From Shewanella litorisediminis (GTDB lineage Bacteria; Pseudomonadota; Gammaproteobacteria; Enterobacterales; Shewanellaceae): a DNA stretch of 64,000 bases. Numbering within the stretch: the first letter of the stretch is position 1; each line of letters opens with the position of its first letter. The notes under the pieces were generated by a model, which searched no databases, was not told the origin of the DNA, and saw nothing but the letters and a program-made list of their open reading frames with translations. Positions 35,941 to 45,551 of this stretch are shown one piece after another. The stretch covers positions 2,852,501 through 2,916,500 of the forward strand of contig NZ_CP069213.1 of assembly GCF_016834455.1 (NCBI RefSeq). The letters are read 5' to 3'. Made by a program: the position numbers and the translations under genes.

Positions 35941-37809
35941 ATGAGTTTGGACATTTCGAATTATCCATTGCTTGCCCTGGCGAGCACCCCGGAAGAGCTG
36001 CGACAGCTGCCTCAGTCGGCATTGAAACAGCTTTCAGATGAACTCAGGCAGTTTTTGCTGACCTCTGTGGGCATCTCCAGTGGTCATTTCGCCTCTGGCC
36101 TCGGCACGGTCGAACTGACCGTTGCGCTGCATTATGTGTACAACACTCCCTTCGACCGACTGATTTGGGACGTGGGCCATCAGGCCTATCCCCATAAAAT
36201 ACTCACAGGTCGCCGTGACAAGATGCACACCATTCGCCAGAAGAATGGCCTTCACCCCTTCCCATGGCGTGAAGAGAGTCCGTACGACACCTTCAGTGTA
36301 GGCCACTCCAGCACCTCTATTTCTGCTGCGCTTGGCATGGCGGTCACCGCCGAGAAAGAAGCCATGGGCCGCAAAGTGGTTGCCGTAATTGGTGACGGCG
36401 CCATTACCGGTGGCATGGCCTTCGAGGCCTTGAACCACGCAGGCGACCTGCACAAAGACATGCTAGTGGTGCTCAATGACAATGAGATGTCTATCTCTGA
36501 AAATGTCGGCGCACTCAATAACCATCTGGCCAAACTCATGTCCGGGCGCCTCTACACCACCATTCGCGAAGGTGGCAAGAAGGTACTCAAGGGCATGCCT
36601 GTCATTAAGGAAATGGCCAAGCGTACCGAAGAGCACCTCAAGGGTATGGTAGTACCTGGTACCCTGTTCGAAGAGCTTGGCTTTAACTACATCGGCCCTA
36701 TCGACGGCCATGATGTTAATGGACTGGTGGAAACCCTGAGTAACATGCGTGACCTCAAAGGCCCGCAGTTCCTGCATATCATGACCAAAAAGGGTAAAGG
36801 GTATGAACCCGCCGAGAAAGACCCAATCGGCTGGCACGCAGTGCCCAAGTTCGACCCCACCCAATTCCGTAAGCCGGCGACCAAGCCGGGTTTACCCACC
36901 TTCTCCCAGGTGTTCGGCAAGTGGCTGTGCGACATCGCCGCCAAGGACGAGAAAGTACTCGCCATTACCCCGGCCATGCGTGAAGGCTCTGGCATGGTGG
37001 AATTTTCACAGCGCTTCCCACAGCAGTATTTCGATGCGGCCATCGCCGAGCAGCATGCCGTAACATTGGGCGCCGGTTTTGCCTGTGAAGGCTACAAAGC
37101 CGTGGTGGCCATCTACTCCAGCTTCCTGCAGCGCGGTTACGACCAGCTCATCCACGATGTGGCCTTGCAACGCCTGCCGGTGCTCTTTGCCATCGACCGC
37201 GGTGGCATTGTCGGTGCCGATGGTGCCACCCATCAGGGTGCATTCGACTTAAGCTACATGCGCTGCATTCCCAATATGGTGATCATGGCGCCAAGCGATG
37301 AAAACGAATGCCGCCAGATGTTCTACACAGGCTACTGCTATAGCGAAGGCCCAAGTGCCGTGCGTTACCCAAGGGGCAGCGCCACAGGTGCCGAGCAGAT
37401 TGAAGAGATGACTGCCCTGCCCATCGGCAAAGGGGTAGTGCGTCGTCAGGGCGAGAAGATAGCCATCCTGAACTTTGGCACCACCCTGGCCGCCGCTTTG
37501 ACAGCAGCCGAGTCTCTCAATGCCACAGTGGCCGACATGCGCTTTGTAAAGCCACTGGATGAAGCCTTGCTACTTGAGCTTGCCGCCAGCCACGATGTGC
37601 TGGTGACCGTGGAAGAAAACGCCATCATGGGCGGCGCGGGCTCAGGTGTGCTTGAGTTCCTTGCAAGCAAGAACCGCCTGAAGCCCCTGCTGCAAATCGG
37701 TATACCCGATGAATTTATCAAGCACGGTGGCCCGGAGGAGATCCTGAGCGAGCTGGGCCTGGACGCTGACGGTATCGAGGGGCAAATTCGCGCCTTTATC
37801 GAAAGCTGA
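35941..37809 (+). CDS. dxs: 1-deoxy-D-xylulose-5-phosphate synthase
   Basis: A 622-residue thiamine-diphosphate enzyme that condenses pyruvate and glyceraldehyde 3-phosphate, the entry step of the MEP isoprenoid pathway. Domains: TPP-binding about 1-320 ([18 protein letters not shown], then [13 protein letters not shown]), pyrimidine-binding about 320-490 ([18 protein letters not shown]), transketolase C-terminal domain to the end. The ATG at 35941 ([11 protein letters not shown]) is the family start; the frame is open 20 codons earlier inside ispA. The ribosome binding site is weak. Last gene of xseB-ispA-dxs. Confidence 0.97.
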   Translation: MSLDISNYPLLALASTPEELRQLPQSALKQLSDELRQFLLTSVGISSGHFASGLGTVELTVALHYVYNTPFDRLIWDVGHQAYPHKILTGRRDKMHTIRQKNGLHPFPWREESPYDTFSVGHSSTSISAALGMAVTAEKEAMGRKVVAVIGDGAITGGMAFEALNHAGDLHKDMLVVLNDNEMSISENVGALNNHLAKLMSGRLYTTIREGGKKVLKGMPVIKEMAKRTEEHLKGMVVPGTLFEELGFNYIGPIDGHDVNGLVETLSNMRDLKGPQFLHIMTKKGKGYEPAEKDPIGWHAVPKFDPTQFRKPATKPGLPTFSQVFGKWLCDIAAKDEKVLAITPAMREGSGMVEFSQRFPQQYFDAAIAEQHAVTLGAGFACEGYKAVVAIYSSFLQRGYDQLIHDVALQRLPVLFAIDRGGIVGADGATHQGAFDLSYMRCIPNMVIMAPSDENECRQMFYTGYCYSEGPSAVRYPRGSATGAEQIEEMTALPIGKGVVRRQGEKIAILNFGTTLAAALTAAESLNATVADMRFVKPLDEALLLELAASHDVLVTVEENAIMGGAGSGVLEFLASKNRLKPLLQIGIPDEFIKHGGPEEILSELGLDADGIEGQIRAFIES

Positions 37810-37826
37810 TCTCAAGTAACGACCAT

Positions 37827-37855
37827 AAAAAAGGACTGCCTGGGCAGTCCTTTTT
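37827..37855. terminator. Bidirectional terminator between dxs and grpE
   Basis: AAAAAGGACTGCC / GGCAGTCCTTTTT with a minimal loop. Confidence 0.93.
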
Positions 37856-37871
37856 GTTTTCTGACAGTTAA

Positions 37872-38474
37872 TCAGGCCTGAGTGTCTACACCGCCGCCCT
37901 GGGATACCATCACCATGGCAGGACGCAGCAAACGGCCATTGAGCTCATAGCCCTTTTGCAGAACTACCATCACATGGTTGGCTGGCACTTCAGGGTTTGG
38001 CTGCATGCCAATGGCCTGGTGCTGCTCAGGGTTGAAAGGCTGGCCGATGGGGTCCACCACCTTCACACCGAATTTTTCCACGGCATTGACCAGGGTCTTC
38101 ATGGTCAGGGACACACCTTCGTACATGGCCTTGGTTGCCTCGTCTTCGGCGTTGGTGCCCGCCAGAGCGCGCTCCATGTTATCCATAACCGGCAACAGCT
38201 CGTTGGCAAATTTTTCGAGGGCAAACTTGTTGGCCTTTTCCACATCCATGGCGGCGCGGCGACGGATGTTATCCACTTCGGCGGCGGCACGGACAACAGA
38301 GTCCTTTTGCTCTTCCACCTTGGCTTCGGCAGCGGCCAGAGCCTGCTCCAACTCCTCGATACGGAAGTTTGCCTGGGTCAGCTCATCTACCAGCGCCGCC
38401 TCATCAGCGACGACTTCGGTGTCCTGTACCTGTTCCAGGGGCTCTTGTTGGGGGTTGGTCGATTCGTTGCTCAT
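37872..38474 (-). CDS. grpE: Nucleotide exchange factor GrpE
   Basis: A 200-residue co-chaperone that releases ADP from DnaK. Acidic disordered N-terminus about 1-35, long coiled coil about 35-85 ([20 protein letters not shown]), then the four-helix and beta-wing part ([33 protein letters not shown]). GGAG lies just before the ATG. The upstream region has an almost perfect sigma-32 promoter, so it is a heat-shock gene. dnaK and dnaJ are not in this window. Confidence 0.96.
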   Translation of the reverse strand: MSNESTNPQQEPLEQVQDTEVVADEAALVDELTQANFRIEELEQALAAAEAKVEEQKDSVVRAAAEVDNIRRRAAMDVEKANKFALEKFANELLPVMDNMERALAGTNAEDEATKAMYEGVSLTMKTLVNAVEKFGVKVVDPIGQPFNPEQHQAIGMQPNPEVPANHVMVVLQKGYELNGRLLRPAMVMVSQGGGVDTQA

Positions 38475-38520
38475 CTCTACTCCAAGCTAAAAATGCTTTG
38501 TTTCTGCATACACAGGGCAT

Positions 38521-38549
38521 ATTATGGGGATCAATTCTGGCGTTTCAAG
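38521..38549 (-). promoter_or_regulatory. Sigma-32 heat-shock promoter of grpE
   Basis: On the minus strand: CTTGAAA, 13 bp, CCCCATAAT. Both boxes and the spacing match the sigma-32 consensus. The start would lie about 40 bp before the grpE ATG. The nadK start (38575) is 26 bp from the other end. Confidence 0.88.
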
Positions 38550-38574
38550 GCCTTGAAGGCGCAGTTTCCCCGAT

Positions 38575-39453
38575 ATGACATCCCATTTCCACACGATTGG
38601 CCTGATTGGCAAACCCCACCACAACGGGACCAACCTGACGCTTAAGCGTTTACATCACTGGCTTGGCAGCCAGGGCTATGAAGTACTTGTGGAAGAGCGG
38701 GTCGCCGGCGAGCTGGGCGCCAAGGTAGAAGCGGTCGATTTGTTGGCCATCGGCAATCGCTGTGATTTAGCCATTGTAGTAGGTGGTGATGGCAATATGC
38801 TGGGCGCCGCCCGGGTGCTGGCCCGCTTCGATGTGGGCGTGATTGGAGTTAACCGCGGCAACCTCGGATTTTTAACCGACCTGCCCCCCGACGGCTTTGA
38901 AGAAAGCCTTGCGGCCGTGCTTGACGGCGAGTTCATCACTGAGCACAGATTTCTGCTGGAAGCCGAAGTGCACCGCCATGGCAGCATCAAGGCCAGCAAC
39001 ACCGCCGTAAACGAGGCCGTATTGCACCCCGGTAAAATAGCCCACATGATTGAGTACGAAGTCTATATCGATAATCAGTTTATGTACTCGCAGCGTGCCG
39101 ACGGCATGATAGTCTCTACCCCCACAGGCTCAACGGCCTACTCGCTGTCAGCGGGCGGCGCCATTTTGACGCCCAACCTTCAGGCGCTGATCCTGGTGCC
39201 CATGTTTCCTCACACCCTCTCCTGCCGCCCGATAGTGGTGGATGCCAACTCCACCATCAAACTGGTGGTCTCACCGGAAAACGGTGAAAACCTCGAAGTA
39301 AGCTGCGATGGCCACGTGACCCTGGCGGTACTGCCCGGTGATGAAATTTTTATTCGCCAAAGCAGCGAACGCCTGCGCCTCATCCACCCGAAAAACTACA
39401 ATTACTTCCACGTATTGCGAAACAAACTGGGTTGGGGCAGCAAACTTTTCTGA
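38575..39453 (+). CDS. nadK: NAD kinase
   Basis: A 292-residue cytoplasmic enzyme that phosphorylates NAD to NADP. The signature GGDGN is at 70-74 with catalytic D72, NLGFLTDL near 102, and [14 protein letters not shown] near 183. Length and start agree with E. coli NadK (292). Divergent from grpE, a pairing common in gammaproteobacteria. No clear terminator follows. Confidence 0.96.
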   Translation: MTSHFHTIGLIGKPHHNGTNLTLKRLHHWLGSQGYEVLVEERVAGELGAKVEAVDLLAIGNRCDLAIVVGGDGNMLGAARVLARFDVGVIGVNRGNLGFLTDLPPDGFEESLAAVLDGEFITEHRFLLEAEVHRHGSIKASNTAVNEAVLHPGKIAHMIEYEVYIDNQFMYSQRADGMIVSTPTGSTAYSLSAGGAILTPNLQALILVPMFPHTLSCRPIVVDANSTIKLVVSPENGENLEVSCDGHVTLAVLPGDEIFIRQSSERLRLIHPKNYNYFHVLRNKLGWGSKLF

Positions 39454-40026
39454 TTAGCCCCTGAAATAAAACCAGTCGCAGTTTCAAAACAGAAAATTAA
39501 TAAGAATTTGGCCAGTATTGCCCAGCCCCATGGCTGTGGCGCTGCTCAGCCACACGCCTATTTCTGCACAATAAAATAACAAGCTATATCAGTTGATTAA
39601 CGGTCGCTGTTGTTTTTTGATTAATTGATCTTACCAAATTTTGTGACCCAAAACTCATTAGCAATGTCTGATTTATGACAAGTTAAACAACAAGACTGAA
39701 ATAATGGGATCAGTTTTTTACGTTTATACCATCATAACCGGCTTTTTTGCTCATAAATAGATAGCTTCCGAGTTTCTTATTACCGAAAGCGATAAAGGAT
39801 GCCAAGACAAAGCCAACAAAGATCACATTCCAGCCGAAAGACGACTGGAGCGAACTCCCAATGCCTGATATTGCTCAGGGGTTTGCTGTTACCAATGATC
39901 TGTATCAAGTTTTTAATTGGCCAAACAACGTTTATTTAGCCTTACAAATCGCCGCATAAAACAATAATCAGGGCGATGGGCCGGCAGCGATGTCGGCAAC
40001 AACACGCAACCAAAGAAGAGGCAACC
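39454..40026. other. Long AT-rich gap before lldP with a gene remnant and possible regulatory sites
   Basis: 573 bp between nadK and lldP. It contains the membrane-protein remnant (39710-39874). TTTGTGACCCAAAACTCATT near 39642 is a half-good CRP-like site, TTGATTAATTGATC near 39619 resembles FNR/ArcA-type sequence, and TTGGCCAA near 39919 is a short palindrome. None is strong enough to assign. The lldP promoter must be here. Confidence 0.45.
39710..39874 (-). pseudogene. Remnant: C-terminal end of a membrane transporter (MFS-like)
   Basis: A 54-residue open segment between an in-frame TGA (39875-39877) and a TGA at 39710-39712. It reads AISGIGSSLQSSFGWNVIFV, then GFVLASFIAFGNKKLGSYLF and a polar tail ending VKN. 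That is one glycine-rich turn plus a hydrophobic helix and a basic tail, as at the end of major facilitator transporters. There is no start codon before the helix and no longer frame upstream, so the rest of the gene is gone. The family call is by appearance. Confidence 0.55.
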
Positions 40027-41670
40027 ATGACATTCGTTCAACTTCTCGCCAGCCTGTCACCTGTGATCAGCGTCATGCTGTTCCTGGTATTGCTCCGGCT
40101 CCCAGCATCCAAGGCCATGCCCATTTCGGCGGTGGTCACGGCGCTCGCCGCCATTCTTGTCTGGCAAATGGATACCCAAATGCTGGCCGCATCCGTGGTG
40201 GAGGGCCTGCTGTCTGCCCTGACGCCACTGTCCATCATCTTCGGGGCTGTGTTCTTGCTGAACACCCTCAAGTATTCCGGCGCCATGGATACCATTCGCG
40301 CCGGTTTTACCAATATCAGCGCCGATGCGCGGGTGCAGGTCATTATCATCTGCTGGCTGTTCGGTTCCTTTATTGAAGGCTCGGCAGGGTTTGGTACCCC
40401 TGCCGCCATCGGTGCGCCTCTGTTGGTGCTGCTGGGAATTCCACCCGTAGCCGCGGCCGTGGTGGCACTGATTGCCGACTCCGCCAGTGTGTCTTTCGGT
40501 GCCATCGGCCTTCCCGTGCTCTTTGGGATGGAGCAAGGCCTGATTGAAGGTGGTACCAGCATGGCGGCAGCCCAGATTGCCGAACATGGTGGCCACTTCA
40601 GCGACTATGCCCGCTACATCGCCATGCACATGATAACCATCGACCTTGTGACTGGCACGCTTATCCCCCTGGTGATGGTCACTGTGCTCACCGGCTTCTT
40701 CGGCCGTAACAAGTCCTTTGCCGAAGGCTTCGCCATCTGGAAATTTGCCATCTTTGCCGGCCTCGCCTTTACTGTGCCTGCATGGGTAATCAACTTTGTT
40801 GCCGGCCCGGAGTTCCCGTCAGTGATTGGTGCGCTCATCGGTATGGCGATGGTCATTCCTGTTGCCCGCAAAGGCTGGCTGCTGCCCAAAACCTCATGGC
40901 ACGATTTTGAAGAAACCGCCGAGAACGGCAACGATGCGCCCCATACAGAGGTGCGTTTCAGCCAGCTGGCAGCCTGGACGCCCTACCTGGTGATGGCCGC
41001 CCTTCTGGTTGCCAGCCGCACCATAGCGCCCCTCAAAGTCTGGCTTGGCAGCTTTAACATCAGCTGGACTCACTTGTTGGGCACAGATCTGAAAGCCAGC
41101 TTTGCTACCCTCTATGCACCGGGCGCCTTCTTTGTGCTGGTGTGTCTGCTGGGATTTGTGCTGTTCAAAATGCGTTCCGATGCCATGCGTACTTCTGTGA
41201 CAGTGTCACTCAAGTCCATGATCCCAACAGTGATTTCCCTTGGTGCCTCTGTGCCCATGGTGAAAATCTTCCTGAACTCAGGCGCCAATGAGGCAGGACT
41301 CGCCTCCATGCCTGTGGCACTGGCCGATATGCTCGCCGGCTCCATGGGCGCCGTATGGAACTGGATGGCGCCAGTGGTCGGGATCTTCGGTGCTTTCCTG
41401 TCCGGTAGCGCCACCTTCTCCAACATGATGTTCTCTGGCCTGCAGTACAGCGTGGCCGACAACATTGGCGCCAACCATGCACTGACCCTGGCGCTGCAAG
41501 GCATTGGGGCCAACGCCGGTAACATGATGTGCGTCATGAACGTGGTCGCCGCCGCCACTGTGGTGGGTATGGCCGGACGTGAGTCAGAAATCATCCGCAA
41601 GACCATGCCGGTTGCGCTGGGATATGCCCTGCTTGCCGGCACCATTGCAACCCTTTGGGGGGGATTCTAA
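40027..41670 (+). CDS. lldP: Lactate permease
   Basis: A 547-residue inner-membrane transporter of the LctP family with about 13 hydrophobic segments. Family stretches: GAVFLLNTLKYSGAMDTIRA, FGSFIEGSAGFGTPAAIGAP (the most conserved segment, near 115) and SGSATFSNMMFSGLQY near 460. It imports L- and D-lactate, also glycolate in some species. Start at 40027 (MTFVQLLASLSP) with GAGG upstream; the longer frame from 39976 is not conserved. It heads the lactate locus; a 10-bp hairpin separates it from the dehydrogenase gene. Confidence 0.96.
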   Translation: MTFVQLLASLSPVISVMLFLVLLRLPASKAMPISAVVTALAAILVWQMDTQMLAASVVEGLLSALTPLSIIFGAVFLLNTLKYSGAMDTIRAGFTNISADARVQVIIICWLFGSFIEGSAGFGTPAAIGAPLLVLLGIPPVAAAVVALIADSASVSFGAIGLPVLFGMEQGLIEGGTSMAAAQIAEHGGHFSDYARYIAMHMITIDLVTGTLIPLVMVTVLTGFFGRNKSFAEGFAIWKFAIFAGLAFTVPAWVINFVAGPEFPSVIGALIGMAMVIPVARKGWLLPKTSWHDFEETAENGNDAPHTEVRFSQLAAWTPYLVMAALLVASRTIAPLKVWLGSFNISWTHLLGTDLKASFATLYAPGAFFVLVCLLGFVLFKMRSDAMRTSVTVSLKSMIPTVISLGASVPMVKIFLNSGANEAGLASMPVALADMLAGSMGAVWNWMAPVVGIFGAFLSGSATFSNMMFSGLQYSVADNIGANHALTLALQGIGANAGNMMCVMNVVAAATVVGMAGRESEIIRKTMPVALGYALLAGTIATLWGGF

Positions 41671-41687
41671 TCCCACTCAAACTATAA

Positions 41688-41713
41688 TGGGCCTGCCCAC
41701 TTTGGCAGGCCCA
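41688..41713 (+). repeat. Strong hairpin between lldP and the D-lactate dehydrogenase gene
   Basis: Perfect 10-bp stem TGGGCCTGCC / GGCAGGCCCA with 6-nt loop. It is followed by AAAGG, not a T-run, so it is more likely an RNA processing or stability element than a terminator. Confidence 0.85.
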
Positions 41714-41758
41714 AAGGATTGACGACTCCAACGGAGTCACCTGTGTAGAGAGCAAATT

Positions 41759-44566
41759 ATGTCTGTCGATTACACCGCGATTATCGAGGCGCTCAAAAGC
41801 CGTTTGGGCACCCAAGCAGTCAGTGACGATCCTGTCAGGCGCTTCGCCTGGTCAACGGACGCCAGCTATTTTCGTATCGTTCCCGAAGTGGTCGTGCATG
41901 CCGACTCCCTCGATGAGGTGCAGCAAACCCTGGCCATTGCCAGAGAGCATGGCGCCCCTGTAACCTTCCGCGCCGCCGGCACCAGTCTGTCGGGTCAGGC
42001 CATTGGTCCGGGCATCTTGTTGATGCTCGGCCATGATGGCTTTCGCAAGCTGGAAGTCAGCAGCGATGGCACCAAGGTAAGCCTTGGCGCTGCCGTGATT
42101 GGCGCCGATGCCAACGCAGCGCTCAAGGCCCTGGACAAGAAAATCGGGCCGGACCCTGCAACCCTGGCGTCGGCCATGATAGGCGGCATTGTCAATAACA
42201 ACGCCTCCGGCATGTGCTGCGGCACCGCGCAAAACAGCTATCAGACCATAGACTCACTGCGCATGGTGCTGGCAGACGGCACAGTGCTGGACACGGGCTC
42301 TGAAGCCTCCAGGCAGGCCTTTGAGCAAAGCCATGGCGCCCTGCTGAGCGACCTGAGTAACCTGGCCGCCATGGTCAAAGCCAACCACAGTCTGGCAGCG
42401 CGGATCCGTAAAAAGTACGCCATCAAAAACACCACAGGCTACAGCCTCAATGCCCTGGTGGATTTCAGCTGCCCCTTCGACATCATCAATCACCTGATGG
42501 TCGGTAGCGAAGGCACCCTGGGCTTTGTCGAGCAGGTCACCTATCACACTGTGGATGAGGCACGCTTTAAGGCATCGGCCATGGCGGTGTTTTACTCCAT
42601 GGAAGATGCGGCCAGTGCCATTCCCTTCCTGATTGGTAAGAGTGTGGCGGCAGCCGAGCTGCTGGATTGGGCATCCATTCGCGCCGTAACCGGTAAAAAA
42701 GGCATGCCGGACTGGCTCTCAAGCCTGCCGGAAGGCGCGGCCATCTTGCTGATTGAATCCCGCGCTTCAGATGCCGATACCCTTAAGGCCTATACCGAAG
42801 ACGTCATTGGCAAGATTGCCCATATCCGTACCGAGCGCCCCATAGTGTTCAGTACCGATCCGGCCGTGTACAGCAAGTACTGGGCGATGCGCTCCGGGCT
42901 TTTTCCCATCATCGGTGGCGAGCGTCCCAAGGGCAGCTCCGTCATCATTGAAGATGTGGCCTTTGAGGTACAGCATCTGGCCGCCGCCGCCAAGGATCTC
43001 ACTGCGCTGTTCCACGAGCACGGATATCCCGAAGGCGTGATTTACGGCCATGCATTGGCGGGCAACTTCCACTTTATTATTACCCCCACCTTTGCCAGCC
43101 AGGGCGACATCGACCGCTTCCACGGCTTTATGCAGGCGGTGGCAGAGATGGTGATCCACAAGTACGACGGCTCCATGAAGGCCGAGCATGGTACAGGCCG
43201 CGCCGTCGCCCCCTTTGTGGAAATGGAATGGGGCAGCGAAGCCTACACCCTGATGAAACGGATTAAGGCGCTGTTCGACCCAAGTGGCCTGTTAAACCCC
43301 GGCGTGATCCTTAATGACGATGCCACTGTCCATGTGAAAAACATCAAGCCCTGCCCCGTGGTAGACGACCTGGTGGACAAGTGTATTGAGTGCGGATTCT
43401 GTGAAAAGACCTGCCCGACCTCGGCACTGAACCTGACCCCGAGGCAGCGTATCGCTACCCTGCGGGAAATCAGCCGCCTCGAGTCCAGTGGCGATGAGGA
43501 AGCCGCCAGCCGCATGCGGGATGCCGCCAAGTACGACGTGGTGGACACCTGCGCCGCCTGTCAGCTGTGTACCATCGCCTGCCCGGTGGATAACAGCATG
43601 GGCCAGCTGGTCCGTAAACTCAGAACCCCTTACATCAGCACCACAGAGCAAAAGGTGTTGGATTTCCAGGCCAAGCATTTTGGCGCGGTAAATCAGGTGA
43701 TAAGCACAGGCTTTGATACCCTGGGCGTTATTCACAAACTCACCGGCGACAAGGTCACCTCCGCGCTGATGAAGGTGGGCCGCATGGTGTCCAAGGAAGT
43801 GCCTTATTGGGATCCCAGTTTCCCCAAAGGTGGGGCCTTGCCCAAACTGCCACCCCACAAGGTTGGCCAGGAAACCCTGGTGTACTTCCCTGCCTGTGGA
43901 GGACGCACCTTTGGTCCCACTCCCCTGGACAAGGACAAGCGTCCACTGCCGGAGGTCGTGGTGCAGGTGCTCGAGCGTGCCGGCTACAACGTGGTGATCC
44001 CCGAACATACCCGCAGCCTCTGCTGTGGCCAGATGTGGGAATCCAAGGGGGATTTCAAAAATGCCGATGGCAAGCGTCTGGAGTTGATTGAGGCCCTCAA
44101 GGCCAAGTCGGAAAACGGCAAGCTCAAGGTGGTGGTGGATGCCCTGTCCTGCACCAAGCGTACCCTGGGCGGCGATCCCGACATTGAAATCCTCGACCTG
44201 GTGGAGTTTCTGCACGATGAGGTCCTGTCACGGCTGAGTATTCGCCAAAAGCCGCTGGTCACCTTGCACCTGGGTTGCAGTGCCCGCCATCTCAAGGTGG
44301 AAGCCAAGATGCAGGCCATTGCCGATACCTGCGCCAAAGAAGTACACAAACCCGCCGGTATCGAGTGTTGCGGCTATGCCGGTGAAAAGGGCCTGTATAA
44401 GCCCGAGATCAATGCGTCAGCCCTGAGAAACATCAAAAAGCTGCTGCCCGCCGCTGCCACCGAGGGCTACTATGCCAACCGTATGTGCGAGGTGGGTCTG
44501 TCGAAACACAGTGGTATTTCTTACCGTCATCTGGTGTATCTGCTGGAAGAATGCAGCCGCGGATAA
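41759..44566 (+). CDS. dld: FAD/Fe-S D-lactate dehydrogenase (Dld-II type)
   Basis: A 935-residue membrane-associated enzyme that oxidises D-lactate to pyruvate and passes electrons to quinone. Domains: FAD-binding PCMH about 30-260 (FRAAGTSLSGQAIGPG), FAD-linked oxidase C-terminal about 270-525 (EHGTGRAVAPFVEMEWG), two [4Fe-4S] motifs C542/C545/C548/C552 and C598/C601/C604/C608, and two CCG cysteine-rich domains (YFPACGGRTFGP, ECCGYAGEKG near 880). This large form, first described in S. oneidensis as Dld-II, is unlike E. coli Dld. It follows lldP and ends in a terminator, so lldEFG has a separate promoter. Confidence 0.95.
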   Translation: MSVDYTAIIEALKSRLGTQAVSDDPVRRFAWSTDASYFRIVPEVVVHADSLDEVQQTLAIAREHGAPVTFRAAGTSLSGQAIGPGILLMLGHDGFRKLEVSSDGTKVSLGAAVIGADANAALKALDKKIGPDPATLASAMIGGIVNNNASGMCCGTAQNSYQTIDSLRMVLADGTVLDTGSEASRQAFEQSHGALLSDLSNLAAMVKANHSLAARIRKKYAIKNTTGYSLNALVDFSCPFDIINHLMVGSEGTLGFVEQVTYHTVDEARFKASAMAVFYSMEDAASAIPFLIGKSVAAAELLDWASIRAVTGKKGMPDWLSSLPEGAAILLIESRASDADTLKAYTEDVIGKIAHIRTERPIVFSTDPAVYSKYWAMRSGLFPIIGGERPKGSSVIIEDVAFEVQHLAAAAKDLTALFHEHGYPEGVIYGHALAGNFHFIITPTFASQGDIDRFHGFMQAVAEMVIHKYDGSMKAEHGTGRAVAPFVEMEWGSEAYTLMKRIKALFDPSGLLNPGVILNDDATVHVKNIKPCPVVDDLVDKCIECGFCEKTCPTSALNLTPRQRIATLREISRLESSGDEEAASRMRDAAKYDVVDTCAACQLCTIACPVDNSMGQLVRKLRTPYISTTEQKVLDFQAKHFGAVNQVISTGFDTLGVIHKLTGDKVTSALMKVGRMVSKEVPYWDPSFPKGGALPKLPPHKVGQETLVYFPACGGRTFGPTPLDKDKRPLPEVVVQVLERAGYNVVIPEHTRSLCCGQMWESKGDFKNADGKRLELIEALKAKSENGKLKVVVDALSCTKRTLGGDPDIEILDLVEFLHDEVLSRLSIRQKPLVTLHLGCSARHLKVEAKMQAIADTCAKEVHKPAGIECCGYAGEKGLYKPEINASALRNIKKLLPAAATEGYYANRMCEVGLSKHSGISYRHLVYLLEECSRG

Positions 44567-44595
44567 ACAGCGGTAAACCGACACATCTCCAATAC

Positions 44596-44623
44596 AAAAA
44601 GCCGTCAGAAATGACGGCTTTTT
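44596..44623 (+). terminator. Terminator after the D-lactate dehydrogenase gene
   Basis: AAAAAGCCGTCA / TGACGGCTTTTT around GAAA-type loop, then T-run. It separates lldP-dld from lldEFG. Confidence 0.92.
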
Positions 44624-44633
44624 ATTTAAATAA

Positions 44634-44675
44634 CATGATGTTGCAATATTTGCATTTTTGCAAAAAAGCATCATG
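44634..44675. promoter_or_regulatory. Nested inverted repeats upstream of lldEFG
   Basis: CATGATG (44634-44640) and CATCATG (44669-44675) are perfect inverse repeats. Between them TTGCA recurs, as TTGCAATATTTGCA and TTTTGCAAAA. The block lies 120-160 bp before lldE, directly after the terminator, a good place for an operator of the lactate regulator. The factor is not identified. Confidence 0.5.
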
Positions 44676-44738
44676 GCATTTACTGAATTACCACTATTTT
44701 ATTAGGGGTTTAAGGCCTATAGTGAAATGCCATAACAG

Positions 44739-44757
44739 GTATGCCTTCTGGGCATAC
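44739..44757 (+). promoter_or_regulatory. Small hairpin in the lldE leader
   Basis: GTATGCC / GGCATAC, 7 bp perfect, TTCTG loop, 37 bp before the lldE start. It could be part of the leader RNA or an operator. Confidence 0.5.
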
Positions 44758-44794
44758 TATTCTTTGCATGTCGGCACACATGGGACAATCAACG

Positions 44795-45538
44795 ATGAAA
44801 ATAGCCCTCTTCACGCCTTGCCTGGTGAACCAGATGATGCCCGAGGTGGCCATTGCCACGCTCTCGCTGCTGGAAAAACTCGGCCATCAGGTCATCTTCC
44901 CCCAGGGTCAAACCTGCTGCGGCCAGCCTATGACCAACTCTGGTTGCTTTAACGAAGCCAGGAACACCACCCTGAAACTACTCAATGCCTTCAAGGGCGT
45001 CGAGTGTGATGCCATTGTCTGCCCGGCCGCCTCCTGCCTGGTGGCGGCCAAGGAAAACTTTCACGAGTTTGACAAGAGCCCCGAGGCCCAGGCCGTTATC
45101 GACAAGCTTTATGAACTGACCGAGTTTTTACATGACGTGGCCCCTGTGACGCAATTTAACCGTCCTGTTCCCAAAAAGCTCAGCCTGCAGCTGTCCTGCC
45201 ACGGGATCCGCATGTTGGATCTGGCGGCGCCAAGTGAATACATGGGTCCCCGCTACAACAAGATGGAAGCCCTGCTGTCACGCATTGACGGCGTGGAGAT
45301 TTGCTACCCGGAACGCCTGGATGAGTGCTGCGGTTTTGGCGGTACTTTCAGTGTCGATGAAGGCGCTGTGTCGGCCAAGATGGGCAAAGACAAGGCCCAG
45401 GCCCACGCCAACACCGGAGCCGACTATGTGGTGGGTTTTGACCCCAGCTGCCTGATGCACCTGGACGGTACCATTCGCCGCAGACAATTGCCCATCGAGA
45501 CCCGCCATCTGGCGCAAATTCTCAACGACGCTCTGTAA
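44795..45538 (+). CDS. lldE: L-lactate dehydrogenase complex subunit LldE
   Basis: A 247-residue protein with two CCG cysteine-rich domains (CCGQPMTNSG near 40, ERLDECCGFGGTFSVDEGA near 180). With LldF and LldG it forms the cytoplasmic-side complex that oxidises L-lactate, known as LldEFG in Shewanella and LutABC in Bacillus. The ATG at 44795 (MKIALFTPCLVNQMMPEV) is the family start; the ribosome binding site is weak. First gene of lldEFG, 13 bp before lldF. Confidence 0.95.
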   Translation: MKIALFTPCLVNQMMPEVAIATLSLLEKLGHQVIFPQGQTCCGQPMTNSGCFNEARNTTLKLLNAFKGVECDAIVCPAASCLVAAKENFHEFDKSPEAQAVIDKLYELTEFLHDVAPVTQFNRPVPKKLSLQLSCHGIRMLDLAAPSEYMGPRYNKMEALLSRIDGVEICYPERLDECCGFGGTFSVDEGAVSAKMGKDKAQAHANTGADYVVGFDPSCLMHLDGTIRRRQLPIETRHLAQILNDAL

Positions 45539-45551
45539 CAGGGGAAACCGC

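Noticed and set aside
39600..39660. CRP- and FNR-like sites before lldP
   Set aside because: Only half-matches to the consensus sequences; kept as a remark in the gap entry.
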